Below are positions 24,345-36,700 of a stretch of DNA of 64,000 bases, piece by piece. The notes below the pieces were generated by a model, which saw only the letters and a list, made by a program, of their open reading frames with translations, was not told the origin of the DNA and searched no databases. Numbering within the stretch: the first letter of the stretch is position 1; the number at the start of each line of letters is the position of its first letter. The translations under genes were made by a program, and so were the position numbers. Location of the stretch: assembly GCA_029204225.1 (NCBI GenBank), contig CM055106.1, positions 51,343,325 to 51,407,324 of the forward strand, in the 5' to 3' direction. The DNA is from Diphasiastrum complanatum. Taxonomy: Eukaryota > Streptophyta > Lycopodiopsida > Lycopodiales > Lycopodiaceae.

Positions 24345-25965
24345 TGTAGAATCATCTAAAGATGCAAAAAGAGGTGACGAATCTTTCACGATACTCGACG
24401 AAGCTTCGACAAGCTACTCCGAACATGACTACGATGTGGTCATCGATTCAAGAGCAACATCTCACATAACCTGCAACAAGAAGATCTTGATCAACTTTCG
24501 TGAACTCAAAAATGAGAGAGCAGTGATTCTAGGCGATGGAAGCAGACACGATGTCAAAGGCATCGGCCTTCTACAGCTATGAACACTGTCAGGCCAAGCA
24601 GAGCTTCCAGGAGCACTCTATGTGGCCTCACTCAGAAAAGATCTGCTATTTGTCTCCAAGATGGCAGATCTAGGCATTCGAGCTTTGTTCGACGGCAACA
24701 CTTGTCGTATGATCAAGAAGACGACAAACAAGTTGCTGACGGTCGGATGTAGAGAAGGAAATCTCTACCAAGCCAAAATAATCAGCAACTGTGATAGCAT
24801 ATTAAATGTTTCAAAAAACAAAGATCAGCTTTGGCATAGGAGATTGTATCATCTAAACATGAGGAGCCTGTACGACATGAGCACAAAGGACATTGTCACA
24901 GGTCTCAAAATATCAAAGCCCGAGGCTGAGTTCTGCGAAGCTTGTCAAAAAGACAAGCAACATCGGAGTCCATTTATACACGAAGGAAGAAGATCCAAGG
25001 AAGTTCTTGAGCTTGTCCACTCTGATGTGTGTGGACTGATGAAAACAAATTCGCTCTCAGGTTCGAAATATTTTCTAACGTTCTTAGATGATTACAGTCG
25101 AATGACCACAATCTACTACTTAAAGAAGAAATCCAAAGTATTTAATTCTTTCAAGAAGTTCGTGGCATTCGCAGAGCGACACACCTCGAAGAAGATACAG
25201 ATCCTTAGATCTGACAATGGAGGTGAATACAAAAACACAGAATTCTCAAGATTCTGCGAAGAACAGAGGATCGAACACCAGTTCACTCCTGCATACACAC
25301 CAGAATACAATCGTGTGGTAGAAAAAAAAAACAGAACGCTAGTTGAAGGAGCCAGATGCATGATGACACAGGCTCAATTGCCAGGCCAATTCTGGGCCGA
25401 AGCAATAGCTGCAACAGTACATCTGCAGAACAGATCAACAACGACAGTGCTGGAGAACGAAACATCGTACGAGATGTGGACAGGTAGAAATCCTGATCTA
25501 TCATACGCACGAGTGTTTAAATGTGCAGCATACAAGCACATTCCAAAAGAAAAGAGAAGCAAATTCGACGACAAATCCGAACAAACAATCATGGTCGGCT
25601 ACTCAAACGGAACACATCTGTACAGACTCTACGATCCAACCACGAAGAAGGTTGTTTCGAGCAGAGATGTGAAGTTCGATGAGTCCACATTCTCTAGACT
25701 GAAAGAGGAAAGAGGCCATGAGATCTTCACACTGCTGCCTATTCAAGAGGGAGATTGAGGATAGTCATCAAATCAGCATGAAGCAGAGGATCGACCCCAC
25801 GAACAAGAAATGTTCGAGCAGCGACGAAACGAACCTCGAAGGTCAACAAGACAAAGAAGACCTCCAGATCGCTATTCTGACAATCTTCAATGGAGCGAAG
25901 ACATGCAGTTCGAGTACTGCAGGAAGAACAGAAGATGGAAGGTATACCCTACTAGAACTTAATCG
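24345..25965 (+). pseudogene. Copia protease-integrase region of the same element
   Basis: Protease block DSRATSHITCNK (about 24447) has Arg for the conserved Gly after the catalytic Asp-Ser. After TGA near 24580 a 378-codon open frame (24622-25758) holds LWHRRLYHLN with CEAC (the integrase zinc region), then integrase Asp (LVHSDVCGL), Asp (SDNGGEYKN) and Glu (VVEKKNRT, with NR replacing NG). The C-terminal domain has GYSNGTHLYRLYDP. TGA 25756-25758 falls where Arg fits. The reading continues to about 25965, where RT should begin but is absent. Confidence 0.85.
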
Positions 25966-25967
25966 GT

Positions 25968-26632
25968 AGTCTGATGTACTTAACAATTTGTACCAGACCC
26001 GATCTAGCCTTCTTTGTTTACGCATTGAGCCAATTCTGTTCCAATCATGGTCCAGCACATTGCAAACGAATCCTACAGTATCTGAAGGGTACCTAGAATG
26101 TTGGATTAACCTACAGAGCTAGAAACGAAGCGAAAGGATTTGAGCTGCATCACTACAGTGATGCAAGCTGGGCGAGTTGCAAAGATGACAACAAGTCCAT
26201 AACTGGAGGCTGTACTATAGCGTGTGGAGCTGCAATCAGCTGAATATGCAAAAAGCAAACCCTTGGTAGCTCAATCCTCTTGTGAAGCTGAGTATGTTGC
26301 AGCTTCGAAAGTGGCAAATGAGGTAGTGTGGCTGCAAATGATGTTGGAGGCAATCGGGATACCACAAGAGGGGCCAAGCACGATGATGATGGACTCTCAG
26401 AGTGCCACCTATCTGTCCCAGGATCCTGTCTTCCATTCAAAGACAAAGCACACTCCTATGAAATACCGTCATATTTGAGATTTGATCTCGAAAGGAGAGC
26501 TCCAGGTCCAGTTCATAAAATCAGAAAATATGATTGCAGATCTCTTCACAAAACCGCTCGACAAGCCACTCTTTACCAAGCAAAGAGAGACAATTGGATT
26601 AAACGAACAAAGTTGCAAGGTTCAAGAGGGAT
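25968..26632 (+). pseudogene. Copia RNase H of the same element, plus PPT
   Basis: Begins at the RT/RNase H border (SLMYLT, CTRPDLAFFV). Continues with SDASWASCKDD, then frameshifts near 26215-26240, then SSCEAEYVAA, then MMMDSQSATYLSQDPVFHSKTKHTPMK. TGA 26476-26478 falls where Arg fits. A NMIADLFTKPLDK block closes it. AAGAGGGAT before 26633 serves as the polypurine tract. Confidence 0.85.
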
Positions 26633-27478
26633 TGTCAGAAATGGTGAACTCCTGCAACTTTGTGACAACACGAACAAGACACGAAGGTCGAACAATTCGC
26701 GACAGTCAACGTGACTTTGACTCAAAGCACGAATGAGAACAATTCACCACAGTCAACGTGTCTTTGACTTGAAGCACGAACGATTCACGAATCAATCGCG
26801 AATCGCAAACACTCCTCCAGGACCACAAAGCCGAAAAAGGGACGCGAAACGAAAACTACGAAAAGAACAAAAGCAAACGGAAGATTACGAAACAGACGAA
26901 GGAAAATCTTTTGCGCTGCCAGCTGGCAGCTCAACGGGTTTCACGCCCAGGTGAAATGAGTAGCAACGACACAGACTAACTAACTAGTTGATTAGTGTTA
27001 ACTAGTGATGTGATTCTATGCGATCTTGTAAACTCCACATAGTGGAGGTATAAATGATCCTCTCTGAATCAAAAAAGTAAGTAGTGAATACAAGTAGTGT
27101 ATACAGAGATCTATAAGAGACAGAGAGAGACATAGCGAATAGAGTAAGAAAGAAAGGACACCATAGCTGTGTATGAAAATCTGCCAACGAGTAGAACATA
27201 GTGAAAGAGTAAAATGTCATTCCGCCAACGAGCGAGACACGAACAAATTCACTCTAAACTAAAACTGACAATTCAGTCACTCTATTTTCGTGCATCTCGT
27301 CTTATGTTGTGTGTCATGATTGCTAGAATAGAATGTGTTCTGTGATGCGTAGTCGAGTGTCTGGGTTCCTATAAGGGCTTCTGCACAAAAGAAAACCAAA
27401 AGACAGAAAATTGTTCGCGATAAAGAAGACGAAGTGAGGACGAACACGAATCAGTCCCACGCACGCGCTCCCGTGACA
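26633..27478 (+). repeat. 3' LTR of the 22.6-27.5 kb copia element
   Basis: 846 bp, partner of 22629-23466. Differences are mostly C/T and G/A. Confidence 0.92.
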
Positions 27479-27483
27479 GGTAT

Positions 27484-29030
27484 AATGTTCACAATTTTAG
27501 CTCCTTTTTTATGCTTTTAGGCAATCCATGAAGGAACCATATTACCAAAGCATGGTCAACAATCAAGATTGGGTTGCATTCAAATTGAAGATGTTTAATT
27601 CACTCGATATAATCTCTAACTCTTTCTCTCTTTCCCATTTTTCTCTTGTTCAGCAAGAGAAAAAAATATTCTAAAAATTTGGGGGGTTCGAATTTTGTGA
27701 TCAAAACTGCCTTGACCACTTCCCCAATCAATTCTTTCCTCAACAGCTTGATTGAAATACCAATCTTGGGGTGATTTTAGTGAGAGCCATGGGAAATAAC
27801 TTGAGCTATCTTTTGGGTTGTTCTCCCAATATATCTCACAGGCTTTGCCATAGGTTTGCGAAAATATGATTGGATCAAATGATCCATCACACTTGGGTAT
27901 CTCTAACCTAGGAATTCTTCTTATTGTCTACAGTGGTCTAGCAACTATCAACTAGTCCACTGGATCCATATGTATAGGATCTTTCGTTATTTTCCTAGTG
28001 TTCCAAAGAATGGAACAAGCATTTCTTCAATTGAGAGGTTGTCTAAATGGTTCATTTTATCCTTTTAACACACTATGGAGCTATTTCCTGGTTAGAAACT
28101 TTCACAATCTGCATATAATCTCTTACTACTCCACTCCATGAAGGTTCCTAAAACAAATGTTGGGTTGACAAATAGAAAAAATGGGTATAGAAAGAAAACC
28201 TTCTTCTAGGTGCTTATTGATTGAGAATTAACCGTTGTAGACTTGACAATAGCTGGATTAGAGCCATTTGTAGTGTTGGCTAACTTGGCGAAGGTTCTCC
28301 ACAATGAAATAAAAAATTTGGATGTCTACAAAGGTTTAGAAGGTACAAAAGGATATTTTTGGCATTGTAACTTTAGCAGTGTGTCATAATCATCAAAGAA
28401 ACTCTTGTTGACTTATACACAAACAAAAAATGTACATAGGGGATTTGGCGAATGTTGGACAAAGGTTCATGTGTTATCATAATAGGGATTTGGTGAAAGA
28501 CCTTTTTTTCTTTGTAGTATTCACTCAAAATCTTCTTGCTAATTGTGATGATGGAACTAACCTTTGTAGAATGGTTTGTTAGTTAGTCTCATAATGAGAG
28601 CGTAAGACATCACCTTCTATTAAAGGCTTCAAGTTTGGCAAGGACTCTTTAGCTCCTTTGCATCACAAAGACAATATTTAAAAAATCTCGTGTACTTGGA
28701 GGAGTGCTTGAATGCCATAATCAACGATTATCAAAAATAGAGTTAAGAAAAAGCACCTTTAAGGTATGTTACTATAAATAAAAAGCGTAGATTCCTCATA
28801 TTTTACTAAAAATAATCTTTCTTCTATGACAAAAGAGCCCCTTTCTTTTTTATGGGAGGGTAGACATATTGACAAATCACGAAGAGCAATTGACTAAAAA
28901 GGCTAAAGCTCAAGTGCCATGATCATTGATACATCTAGCTTGGATCGTGTATATAGTACAAATTTCAGAGCGACTGCAAATGCAAAACTACAAAGATATT
29001 GTCCTCCAAACTTGTAAAAATAATACTTAC
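27484..29030. other. Non-genic stretch between the copia element and GRAS gene 1
   Basis: No coding region recognised. The last part is the 3' UTR and downstream flank of the minus-strand GRAS gene. The sequence just past its stop still resembles that of GRAS gene 2 (TTTAAGAATGGYAAGTAT). Confidence 0.45.
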
Positions 29031-29035
29031 CATTC

Positions 29036-31048
29036 TTAAATCCGCCAAGCAGAAACACCATGTGTATATTGGCCCTTCCAACCTAAGAGCAACCATCCTC
29101 CACGCTCATCCACCACAAAATCTCTGTGGTACATTTTCAGTAAATCTCTAGCTCTGTTGTAAGTGCTCGTAGGAAGAGGTAGAATCTTGAAGCCGGCTCT
29201 CTGTGTTAGAGCCTGCCATCTAGGATAAGGTTCACTCCTCTCCACTCTCTCTAAACCCTCACACGCTAAAACATTTAGAATGGCACGACCAAAAACAATC
29301 TGCTCCATAAGAAGTCGCTCGGAAGAATCCCTTGGGATGCACGCATCTAATGCCTCAAAAACAGTTAAATAATTAGCAAAACATTCGTGGAAGCGTCTCA
29401 CAAAACCCAATGGTGAATTGTTTTGCGTGTTGACAATCCCTTGTAAAAAAATCTTAGGATTCATGCTCCGAATTTTTTTGAGTACAATCTTTCTAGGGCT
29501 CTCCGCCATCATGGTTTCATCCATAAGATGTCTAAGCCTGAACATGCAATTCACAACCAGCACTTCATCATCATGCCTTAGATGCAAAGATGCAGGCTGA
29601 ATGTTTTCCCACTTAATTGCCAAAGCATCATACTGAAATGGAACTCCCCAAAGACGAGCGAAGTCAGCAAGCCGACGACCTGTCTCTTCCACTCTGCCTG
29701 CAGGCTTAAAACCAGGCTGAGGAAAATCAATGCCTGTGATTCTCAAACGAGGGGGACCGCCTTGTCGATTTGCAAGAGCCTGAATCAGACCAGACCACTG
29801 TATGCCGTACAGGATTCCAAAATCCACTATGTGAAGTCTGGACTCCCCTTCACAAGCACGAAGAATCATCTCATTGGCGTAGAAGTGAGGAATCGTGTTG
29901 AAGGGAGTGGTATCCAAGAAGACACGGATGGCCTTCAGCATCTCTGATACTGACGGACCGTATTTTGTCAGTGAAGTGTATAGGCGAGCACCATTCCCAG
30001 ATAATTTGGCTGCCAAAGCCTCCACAAAATAATGTGCTAAACGCTGTTTCCAGCTCCCGAAAGGAGTCGATCGCCTTCTTATGTCATTGATAAGTTTTCC
30101 GGCCTTCTTTACATCATTTGACGACACTGCCTGTGCACATTCTACTAGCATTGGGATCAGGTCTGCTGAGGCTGGATCATTGGAGTCAACTGCCTTTGGC
30201 TGAGCTTTCGCAGCGGGTCGGGAAAAACAGTGGACTCTCTTGGATATGTCTCCAGGTACCTTGCCCTCCCACTCAGATTCTGCATGAGGACTGCCATCAG
30301 AGCTCCGTACAACTTCACTTTTTGATGACAAAGCGGTACTTATATTTACAGAATCCTTAACCGATATCTCATCGCTTTGATGCCATACAGGTTCAATAAT
30401 TTTTGCTCGTTGGGAATTTCCCAAAAGATCATCTTGTTGATCTGTGTTGTTCTTATAGAGATAATTGCTACGAGTCGAGTTATGAGATTTGATGTTGCCT
30501 GGAAGCAACGACTCTTCTGAGCGCTCGACCTGTGCAAGAAATTTGTTAAAGAGTACTTGGCTGCTGTCTGGAGATAACTGTCTAGAGTTCAAAAAGCTTT
30601 GGGAAGACCCTTCCACTTTTGCATCAGAAGACACATGTTGGAAGGATTTAGAGATGAAGCTATTGCTATTTACCTGAGGCTCTATTAAAAGAGTGCCTAT
30701 TTCATTTTCCTGCATCTCTTGGCTGCTCAGGATATCCTGCTGTTCCATCTCATCTTCATTCGTGATTTGCTCGAGTACACCGAATGAGGCCGTTTCGCAC
30801 CCTGACGATGAAGAATTCTCCAAAAGCCCTGCCAGCTCCGTCTCCATTGCCTTGTACGAACTACTCTCTACAAACATACATTTGTGATCGTCCAGATATT
30901 CCCCATCCATTAGAAGTTGAGATATGTAATTCAGTGCAGCGTTTGAATGACAATAATCCTCTGAAAATCGGGAATGATTATCTGACGTTTTGCACTTTGA
31001 CCAATTTCCTGCCATTGGGAGTTTGTCCTCGCACCAAGTTCCTTCCAT
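29036..31048 (-). CDS. GRAS-domain transcription regulator, LISCL (SCL14/SCL33-like) type
   Basis: Intronless, 670 aa from ATG 31046-31048. A second Met at 31015 (MAGNW) aligns with the start of the paralogue at 60.5 kb and may be the real start. The first ~290 residues are acidic and Ser-rich, as is usual for the variable half. The GRAS domain begins near residue 293 with a Leu-rich repeat (MLVECAQAVSSNDVKKAG). It continues with SPFG-like TPFGSWKQRLAHYF, the VHIID-type motif LHIVDFGILYGIQW (about 405), RVEETGRRL, an RLRHLMDET block with PFYRE-like segment, RVERSEPY, and a C-terminal SAW ending GVSAWRI. LISCL proteins are nuclear co-regulators. Arabidopsis SCL14 works with TGA bZIP factors in detoxification and stress responses. 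That role is not shown for this protein. The frame is intact. Confidence 0.95.
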   Translation of the reverse strand: MEGTWCEDKLPMAGNWSKCKTSDNHSRFSEDYCHSNAALNYISQLLMDGEYLDDHKCMFVESSSYKAMETELAGLLENSSSSGCETASFGVLEQITNEDEMEQQDILSSQEMQENEIGTLLIEPQVNSNSFISKSFQHVSSDAKVEGSSQSFLNSRQLSPDSSQVLFNKFLAQVERSEESLLPGNIKSHNSTRSNYLYKNNTDQQDDLLGNSQRAKIIEPVWHQSDEISVKDSVNISTALSSKSEVVRSSDGSPHAESEWEGKVPGDISKRVHCFSRPAAKAQPKAVDSNDPASADLIPMLVECAQAVSSNDVKKAGKLINDIRRRSTPFGSWKQRLAHYFVEALAAKLSGNGARLYTSLTKYGPSVSEMLKAIRVFLDTTPFNTIPHFYANEMILRACEGESRLHIVDFGILYGIQWSGLIQALANRQGGPPRLRITGIDFPQPGFKPAGRVEETGRRLADFARLWGVPFQYDALAIKWENIQPASLHLRHDDEVLVVNCMFRLRHLMDETMMAESPRKIVLKKIRSMNPKIFLQGIVNTQNNSPLGFVRRFHECFANYLTVFEALDACIPRDSSERLLMEQIVFGRAILNVLACEGLERVERSEPYPRWQALTQRAGFKILPLPTSTYNRARDLLKMYHRDFVVDERGGWLLLGWKGQYTHGVSAWRI

Positions 31049-31141
31049 TGATGAAGGAGACACACCTAACAAGGCAAGAATTATCGAGAAGGCAAGGGCG
31101 CGGGCGCCCGATGGATAAGATGGTTAAGAGTAAGAGGCATC

Positions 31142-31165
31142 GTCTGTCTGTCTGTCTGTCTGTCT
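31142..31165. repeat. (GTCT)n microsatellite upstream of GRAS gene 1
   Basis: Six GTCT units about 95 bp upstream of the start codon, probably in the 5' leader. Confidence 0.9.
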
Positions 31166-31169
31166 TAAA

Positions 31170-32450
31170 TTGAATCTGCTATTTTTCAGTGTCTGAATAA
31201 GAAAGAAAGAAGAAAGCACGAAATGCTTTGTTTGATCGAGGCCCGGGATGGTACAACAAGAACAACATACTGTTTCCACCCTTTGATCCAGGAAGTAGTG
31301 TAGCAAAAGACTTCCGTCTCACTTACGCAAACCCAACCAGCCACGAATTTGACCCTGCCTGCTTGGCGCTCCCTTACATGCAAGCGCTGTGGGGCTCATC
31401 AACAAAGAAGTTCAGGCCAGATCAACTACCATGTTTGGAAATTGGTGGGATTTTGACTTATTACATCACCATCAACGGCTATATAACTATGTGTTGAGGT
31501 TGGTGATCAATGGAGTTTAGGAAAAAGTTAAAAGGACAAAATGTGGAGGGGATCTCAACTTGGACCTTGCAAGGCTTAGCGCTCAATTACCCAACACGTA
31601 AGTGATCCAAATGCTCTTTGCTTTGAAGTCAAATTGCATGCAAGACTTGTTTCTCTCTATTTCTAATGGAAATTCTATGTTTTATCTTTGTGTGTGAAAG
31701 CAAAAGCAAGAGATTTATGTCTCTCAAATAGCAGGAGGAGATCATTTATGGGATATATCTCATTGGACTTGAACTTCGAGAATTGAAGTTCCATGTCATT
31801 CTTTTCTATGATCCAATGCATGTATTCCTTGCATGAAAGATGTGTGGCATGTCTACATGGTTTATCCAATTCCTACTATTTTATTGTGTTGTATGTATAA
31901 AGGGCATGTTGGAGATTACCTTTCACTTTGTTTGTTGGAGAACGTTTCACAATTTTGGAGCGATTTGGAGAGGATCTACATTTTGGAGATCATTTTTATC
32001 ACAATTTATCATTTCCATATCTATGGAGCTGTGTACAATTTTATTGACGCGAGATCAAGTGCTAGATGCTCGCAATTAATGAATTGGGCTTTTATCTTTA
32101 TATACTTTTTCTTGTCTCCAAATAATTTTTGGTTGATCAATTTCAAGGACTGATGATATTTTACTCTTATCAACAAGAATAGTGTGGGTAGATACTACAT
32201 GGCGATAGCCTATCACAACCCCAAGTGATAGGGATATTCCAATTACAAAAGATAGTGAAGGGAGTAAGTAATATGAAGATTTTGGGATCTAGTACATATA
32301 CCAGTTATTGCAAAAGATTACAGTCATAGAATACCATAGTTACTTTAATTACAATTTGTCTCTTACAATCCACTATTGTGTTGTTACATGTAGCATTACA
32401 GATATATTTTTGTGGACATACATGATAGAACTGACCTTCCAATGTTTTTC
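31170..32450. other. Promoter side of GRAS gene 1 and unassigned DNA
   Basis: No gene supported. The 89-codon plus frame at 31228-31497 has an unusually open, hydrophilic composition but no motif. It could be a spacer ORF or a trace of an upstream exon. Confidence 0.35.
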
Positions 32451-32453
32451 TGA

Positions 32454-32590
32454 GTGTTGGACCCTTTCCATGCCTCCCTAATCGGATGTATCTAGAGGGC
32501 AAAGAAGGGGGTTCTATGGATCTATTCTGGGTGACTAGTCTGTTATAATATCGGATTTGGATCCAATGGGGATAGGGTAAACGACGAGAT
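32454..32590. repeat. Long direct repeat, copy A (LTR-like start TGTTGGACCC)
   Basis: About 135 bp, closely matched by 33467-33605 in the same orientation. Both begin TGTTGGACCCTTTCCATG and run to the GGGGA..GGGTAAA / GAGAGTAAA block. The TG start and CCAACA on the other strand fit an LTR edge of the Ty3 element just above. Confidence 0.75.
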
Positions 32591-32849
32591 AGGAGTGGGA
32601 ATCTAGGCTTGCTAAGGTTGTCGATCTTACCTTAGGATTTAATCATGGAGTAGCCTAGATTTGTGTGTTGTTCACTTTGTTGCCTCCTCTCTTTTTGGTC
32701 TTTTTCTTGGTTTGGTTTGTTTGTGCTTATCTAGGCATCCTTGGCTCCAAATCTTCTCCTCAAGAGGTTGATCTTCGCAAGGGAGATGAACGATGAAAGA
32801 AAGCCTACCTATGGAGCTTAATAATCACTCCATGATATTGTTAATTATG

Positions 32850-32872
32850 AGAGAGAGAGAGAGAGAGAGAGA
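32850..32872. repeat. Short (GA)n microsatellite
   Basis: About 11 GA units. Confidence 0.95.
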
Positions 32873-33466
32873 TTCAAAAGTGAAACCGGCAGAGATATGA
32901 TAATCCAAAACAAAGGAATGGCTCCTTTTTGAGAGGTGAGCCTACTTCACTCTGATTGGCTATTGAAGTTCAATTCATGATCTTGACCATCAAGATCACT
33001 TTGTGTGAGGACAAATTATGTTTCCTAACTTAGGAACTTTACAAAATCCAAGTTTATATAATAAATGGTTGTGCTCCATGGCACTTATTAGAGGCTAAGG
33101 CCCAATGTTGGACTCACACACACAAGATGTCAACTGGTCACCTGTTTCTAATATTTCTGACTCTCTACTTCATTTATGTAGTTTTTGGACTTATTGCAGG
33201 AGCCTCTTGCCATATTTTAGAATATTTCACATCGTTCCCAACATCAGACAACATGCTCCTGCTGCCAATGGCACTGCCTCTGACTGGTCCTTGGGATTGT
33301 AGTGTTTGGTGATGACGAGTTGCTGGTGTTGTCAAAATTGTAGAGAGCGTAGGCATATATGGATATATATTTTTTGTGCTCTAGAAAAGTGTAGATAGGA
33401 GTTCACTTACGTAAAACCTGAGACTTTATTTGATGACAATATTAGCAAGAACATGGACCAAAAAAA

Positions 33467-33605
33467 TGTTGGACCCTTTCCATGTCTCCCCAATCGGATG
33501 GATCTAGAGGGCAAAGAAGGGGTTTTATGGATCTATTTCGGGTGAGTAGTCGGTTGTAGTATTGGGTTTCAATCCAATGGGGAGAGAGTAAAAGCGACAG
33601 AGCTT
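33467..33605. repeat. Long direct repeat, copy B
   Basis: Partner of 32454-32590, about 1,013 bp further on. Confidence 0.75.
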
Positions 33606-33639
33606 CACTAAGTGAAGTGACAAATGACTCAAATTTTGT

Positions 33640-33740
33640 CCTTATATAGCAGAATTTAGAGTGCGTATTAGGTGAAATGTACTTTCCCCAATTCAGTTCC
33701 GACCAAAATTTTGTAGAGACCTTCTTCATAGCATCCACAC
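33640..33740. repeat. Ty3 LTR or terminal segment shared with 54.44-54.53 kb
   Basis: AGAGTGCGTATTAGGTGAAA is present here and at about 54463, with similar flanks (TATAGCAGAA / TATAACAGAA before, GACCTTCTTCA after). The two loci hold integrase ends of the same Ty3 family. Confidence 0.7.
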
Positions 33741-33743
33741 CAA

Positions 33744-36700
33744 CTGAAATGGTGCTTCCCTTGTAAGCTGTCCTGAATGCCCACAGAGCAGCATGTAACT
33801 TGTGCTCTCAATCAGATCTGCTAGCTTCAACTATTTTCGTGATTACGCTACACATGATCTTATTGGATGATTCTGCCTGTCCATTACCACGAGGGTAATA
33901 AGGCGTGATGAATCTATGGATCACAAAGAATCCTTCCAATAGGATCTTGATGATCTCATTGACGAAATGGCTTTCGCGATCGCTGACTATCTCCACTGGG
34001 CAGCGCACAATGATATTCTCATACAGAAACTTTGCAGTTGCTCGAGCGTCAGCTATTCGCACTGCCTTGGCTTCGACCCACTTGGTGAGGTAATTTGTGG
34101 CCACAATAATATATCGGGCTTGTGAACTTCTTGCGGCAAGATGAATTGGACCGATGTAGTCGAATTCCCACTTCTCAAATGGTGCTTGAGCTAGAACTGG
34201 ATGTATAGGATCATAGTTCAGCCTTGTTAGCCTCCTAGCTCTCTTGCACACATCACACTTCTTCAAGTATCCATCTGTATCCTTATGAATCGTTGGCCAC
34301 CAGCATGCTGATTGCAGAATCCTGCGAACTGTGATGTCGGATGCAAAATGACCGCCACCCATGCCTTCATGCGAAATTGAAATAAATTGGGTGGCCTCAT
34401 GTAGAAGAATACATCTTTGAAAAATATCGTCCGGTCCTCTTCGATATAACTGGTCGGCAATCAGTTGATAAGGCTTTGCTTTCAGAATCAGTCTCCGTTG
34501 TTCCACCTTGGGTAAAGATTTAGCTGGCTGGCCCCACATTAAATATTCAACTATATCTGCGGCCCATTCTGGTACAGTGTCAATGTATAATAAGGCAGCG
34601 TCAGGTAGCTCATCGTTAGGTAGGCCAGCAATTTCGTTCTGCTTGATTTGTGACACATGATCTGCCATGTAATGTTGCTTCCCCTTTGGAACCACTATTC
34701 AAAAATCAAATTCCAACAACAGAAGTAACCATCGAGTGATTCTCTCTGTGTTGCAAGCTTTATTAACAAGCTATAACAAGGGTTGATGGTCCGTATAAAA
34801 AGAAAAATGTGTGGCCATCAAGCAATGTCAAAACTTCTTAACCATGTAAATCATAGCCAGTGCCTCCCACTCTGTTGTTGAATAATTTACCTCTGAGTCA
34901 CTGAGCTGTCGGCTTGCAAATCGAACTGAAAAATACTTTTTGTGTTCTCCTGGCTGGGTTAAGACAACTCCTACTGCATACTTCGATACATCTGTATGCA
35001 CATGAAACTCTATGGACCAATTGGGTGGGCGTAATATTGGCGCTAAGACCAATGCATCTTTAAGCTTCTGGAAAGCCTGTAGGGCTTCCTCAGTCCAATG
35101 TGGTTCCGTTGTGAGTTTGTAGATTGGTCGTGCTAACTCCGCAAAGTCTAGAATGAATATTAGGTAGTAGTTAGCATGTCCCATAAAAATGTAGACTCTT
35201 CGAATCATTCCTGGTGGTGGCAGATCAACAATGATCCTTATCTTTGATAGGTCTATGGCGATCCCGTGTTTGGATACTATGTGGCCGAGAATTAGGCCAT
35301 GTGTCACCCAAAACTGACACTTTTATGGATTTAGGGATATCTGATACTCGCTGCATTTCTTCAACACCATTTCCAAATTGGATAAGTGCTCAGAGTTAGG
35401 TCCATGCATGCACAGCCTCATCCAAAAAATCCTCCAGAAATTTTTGCAAATACTCTTTGAATTCCACCTACATAACTTGTTGAAAGGTACTTGGGGCATT
35501 GCAAAGCCCAAACAGCATCACCTTATAGGCATAGGTGCCCCATTAATTGGCGAATGTTGTCTTGTGATGATCTTGCGGCGCTATTTTTACCTGATTGTAG
35601 CCGTTGAAACCGTCCAGGAAACTGTAGGCTTCTGCTCCTGTTACTCTGTCTAGAACACTTTTCATAAATGGTGGGAAAATGATCCTTCTTGGTGACTGCA
35701 TTTAATGCTTTTAGGTTCACACAAATTCGTATTTTTCCGTTCTTCTAGGGTACTATGACTATTGGTGACACCCATTCCGTGTGCTCGATTTCATAGATGA
35801 AATCAGCATCTAGCAATTTCATCACTTCTTGCTTGATCAGCTCTGTATAGTTCGAGTTGCAGCGATAGTAAAGGCAAGTTACCTTGGGGACTGCTCCATC
35901 CACCAAGGGTATGGTATGCTAGACTACGGTTGGTGGGATACCCTTCAGATCACTATAATTCCAAGCGAAACAATCCTTGTATTCCACCAATAATGAATGT
36001 AATCTTTTAAATTGAGTGGGCGTTAACTATTCTCCTACATGCAAGATCTTTTCTTCTTCTCCTGTCTCTGCTAGATTCATAAGTTGCGTTCACGTAGGTC
36101 CTTCAAAGACTTGTTCCGCTGGTTCCTGATTTTGATCAGGTTCTCATTGAGCTTGCGTCATTATGATTACTACGTCGTCTAAGGTATAGTTCTTGGAGGT
36201 TTCTGGCATCTCGTGAATTGGCATTCGGCGAGATTCCTCCTTCAGCATATTGATCTTATCCCGACTCATAATCTTTGGGTTATCAGTCATTTATGAAGAA
36301 GCTGACGCTGCATCTGGGTCCATTTGAACTGACTTCAAGGAGTCTAACACCTTCTTTTTTCTGTTTCTGCTCACATAGTTGGGTTCATCCTTGTTATCCT
36401 TCTTCTGTATTGGTGTGACATTCGCTTCATGATTGCGAATATCAACATCCACCATAGCTATAACCTCCTCTGGCAGATCGCTCCATCGGATCACATGGTT
36501 GCAACATTGTTTCAACTGGTTCTTTTTGTTGGTAGATGCCTTGGGTGGATCTATCTTGGAAACTTTAGCCATTGCAGATTTTTGTGGTGGCTGAGCTGGT
36601 ACTTTCTTAATTCCGTAACGATCTGGGTCCATATGTTGCAAGACCTGCTCATCAGTTAGCTCAGTCTCCTTGTTATAGGTAAAAGCATGTTGCCAAGGGA

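Larger units (their letters stand above)
22629..27478 (+). mobile_element. Ty1/copia retrotransposon with both LTRs, RT-deleted
   Basis: Both LTRs start TGTCAGAAATGG and end in GACA. The flanking 5-mers GGTAC (22624-22628) and GGTAT (27479-27483) fit a target-site duplication with one C-to-T change. Order inside: PBS, gag, protease, integrase, RNase H, PPT. Reverse transcriptase is missing around 25960-25970. Stops in gag and pol, a DSRA in place of DSGA in the protease, and the RT deletion make it non-autonomous. By eye the first ~390 aligned LTR bases differ at roughly 35 positions, mostly transitions, so the insertion is old. Confidence 0.92.

Noticed and set aside
31049..31072. Extending GRAS gene 1 to 31072
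   Set aside because: That codon is TTG, not ATG. The first ATG in frame is 31046-31048, and the paralogue supports an even later Met.
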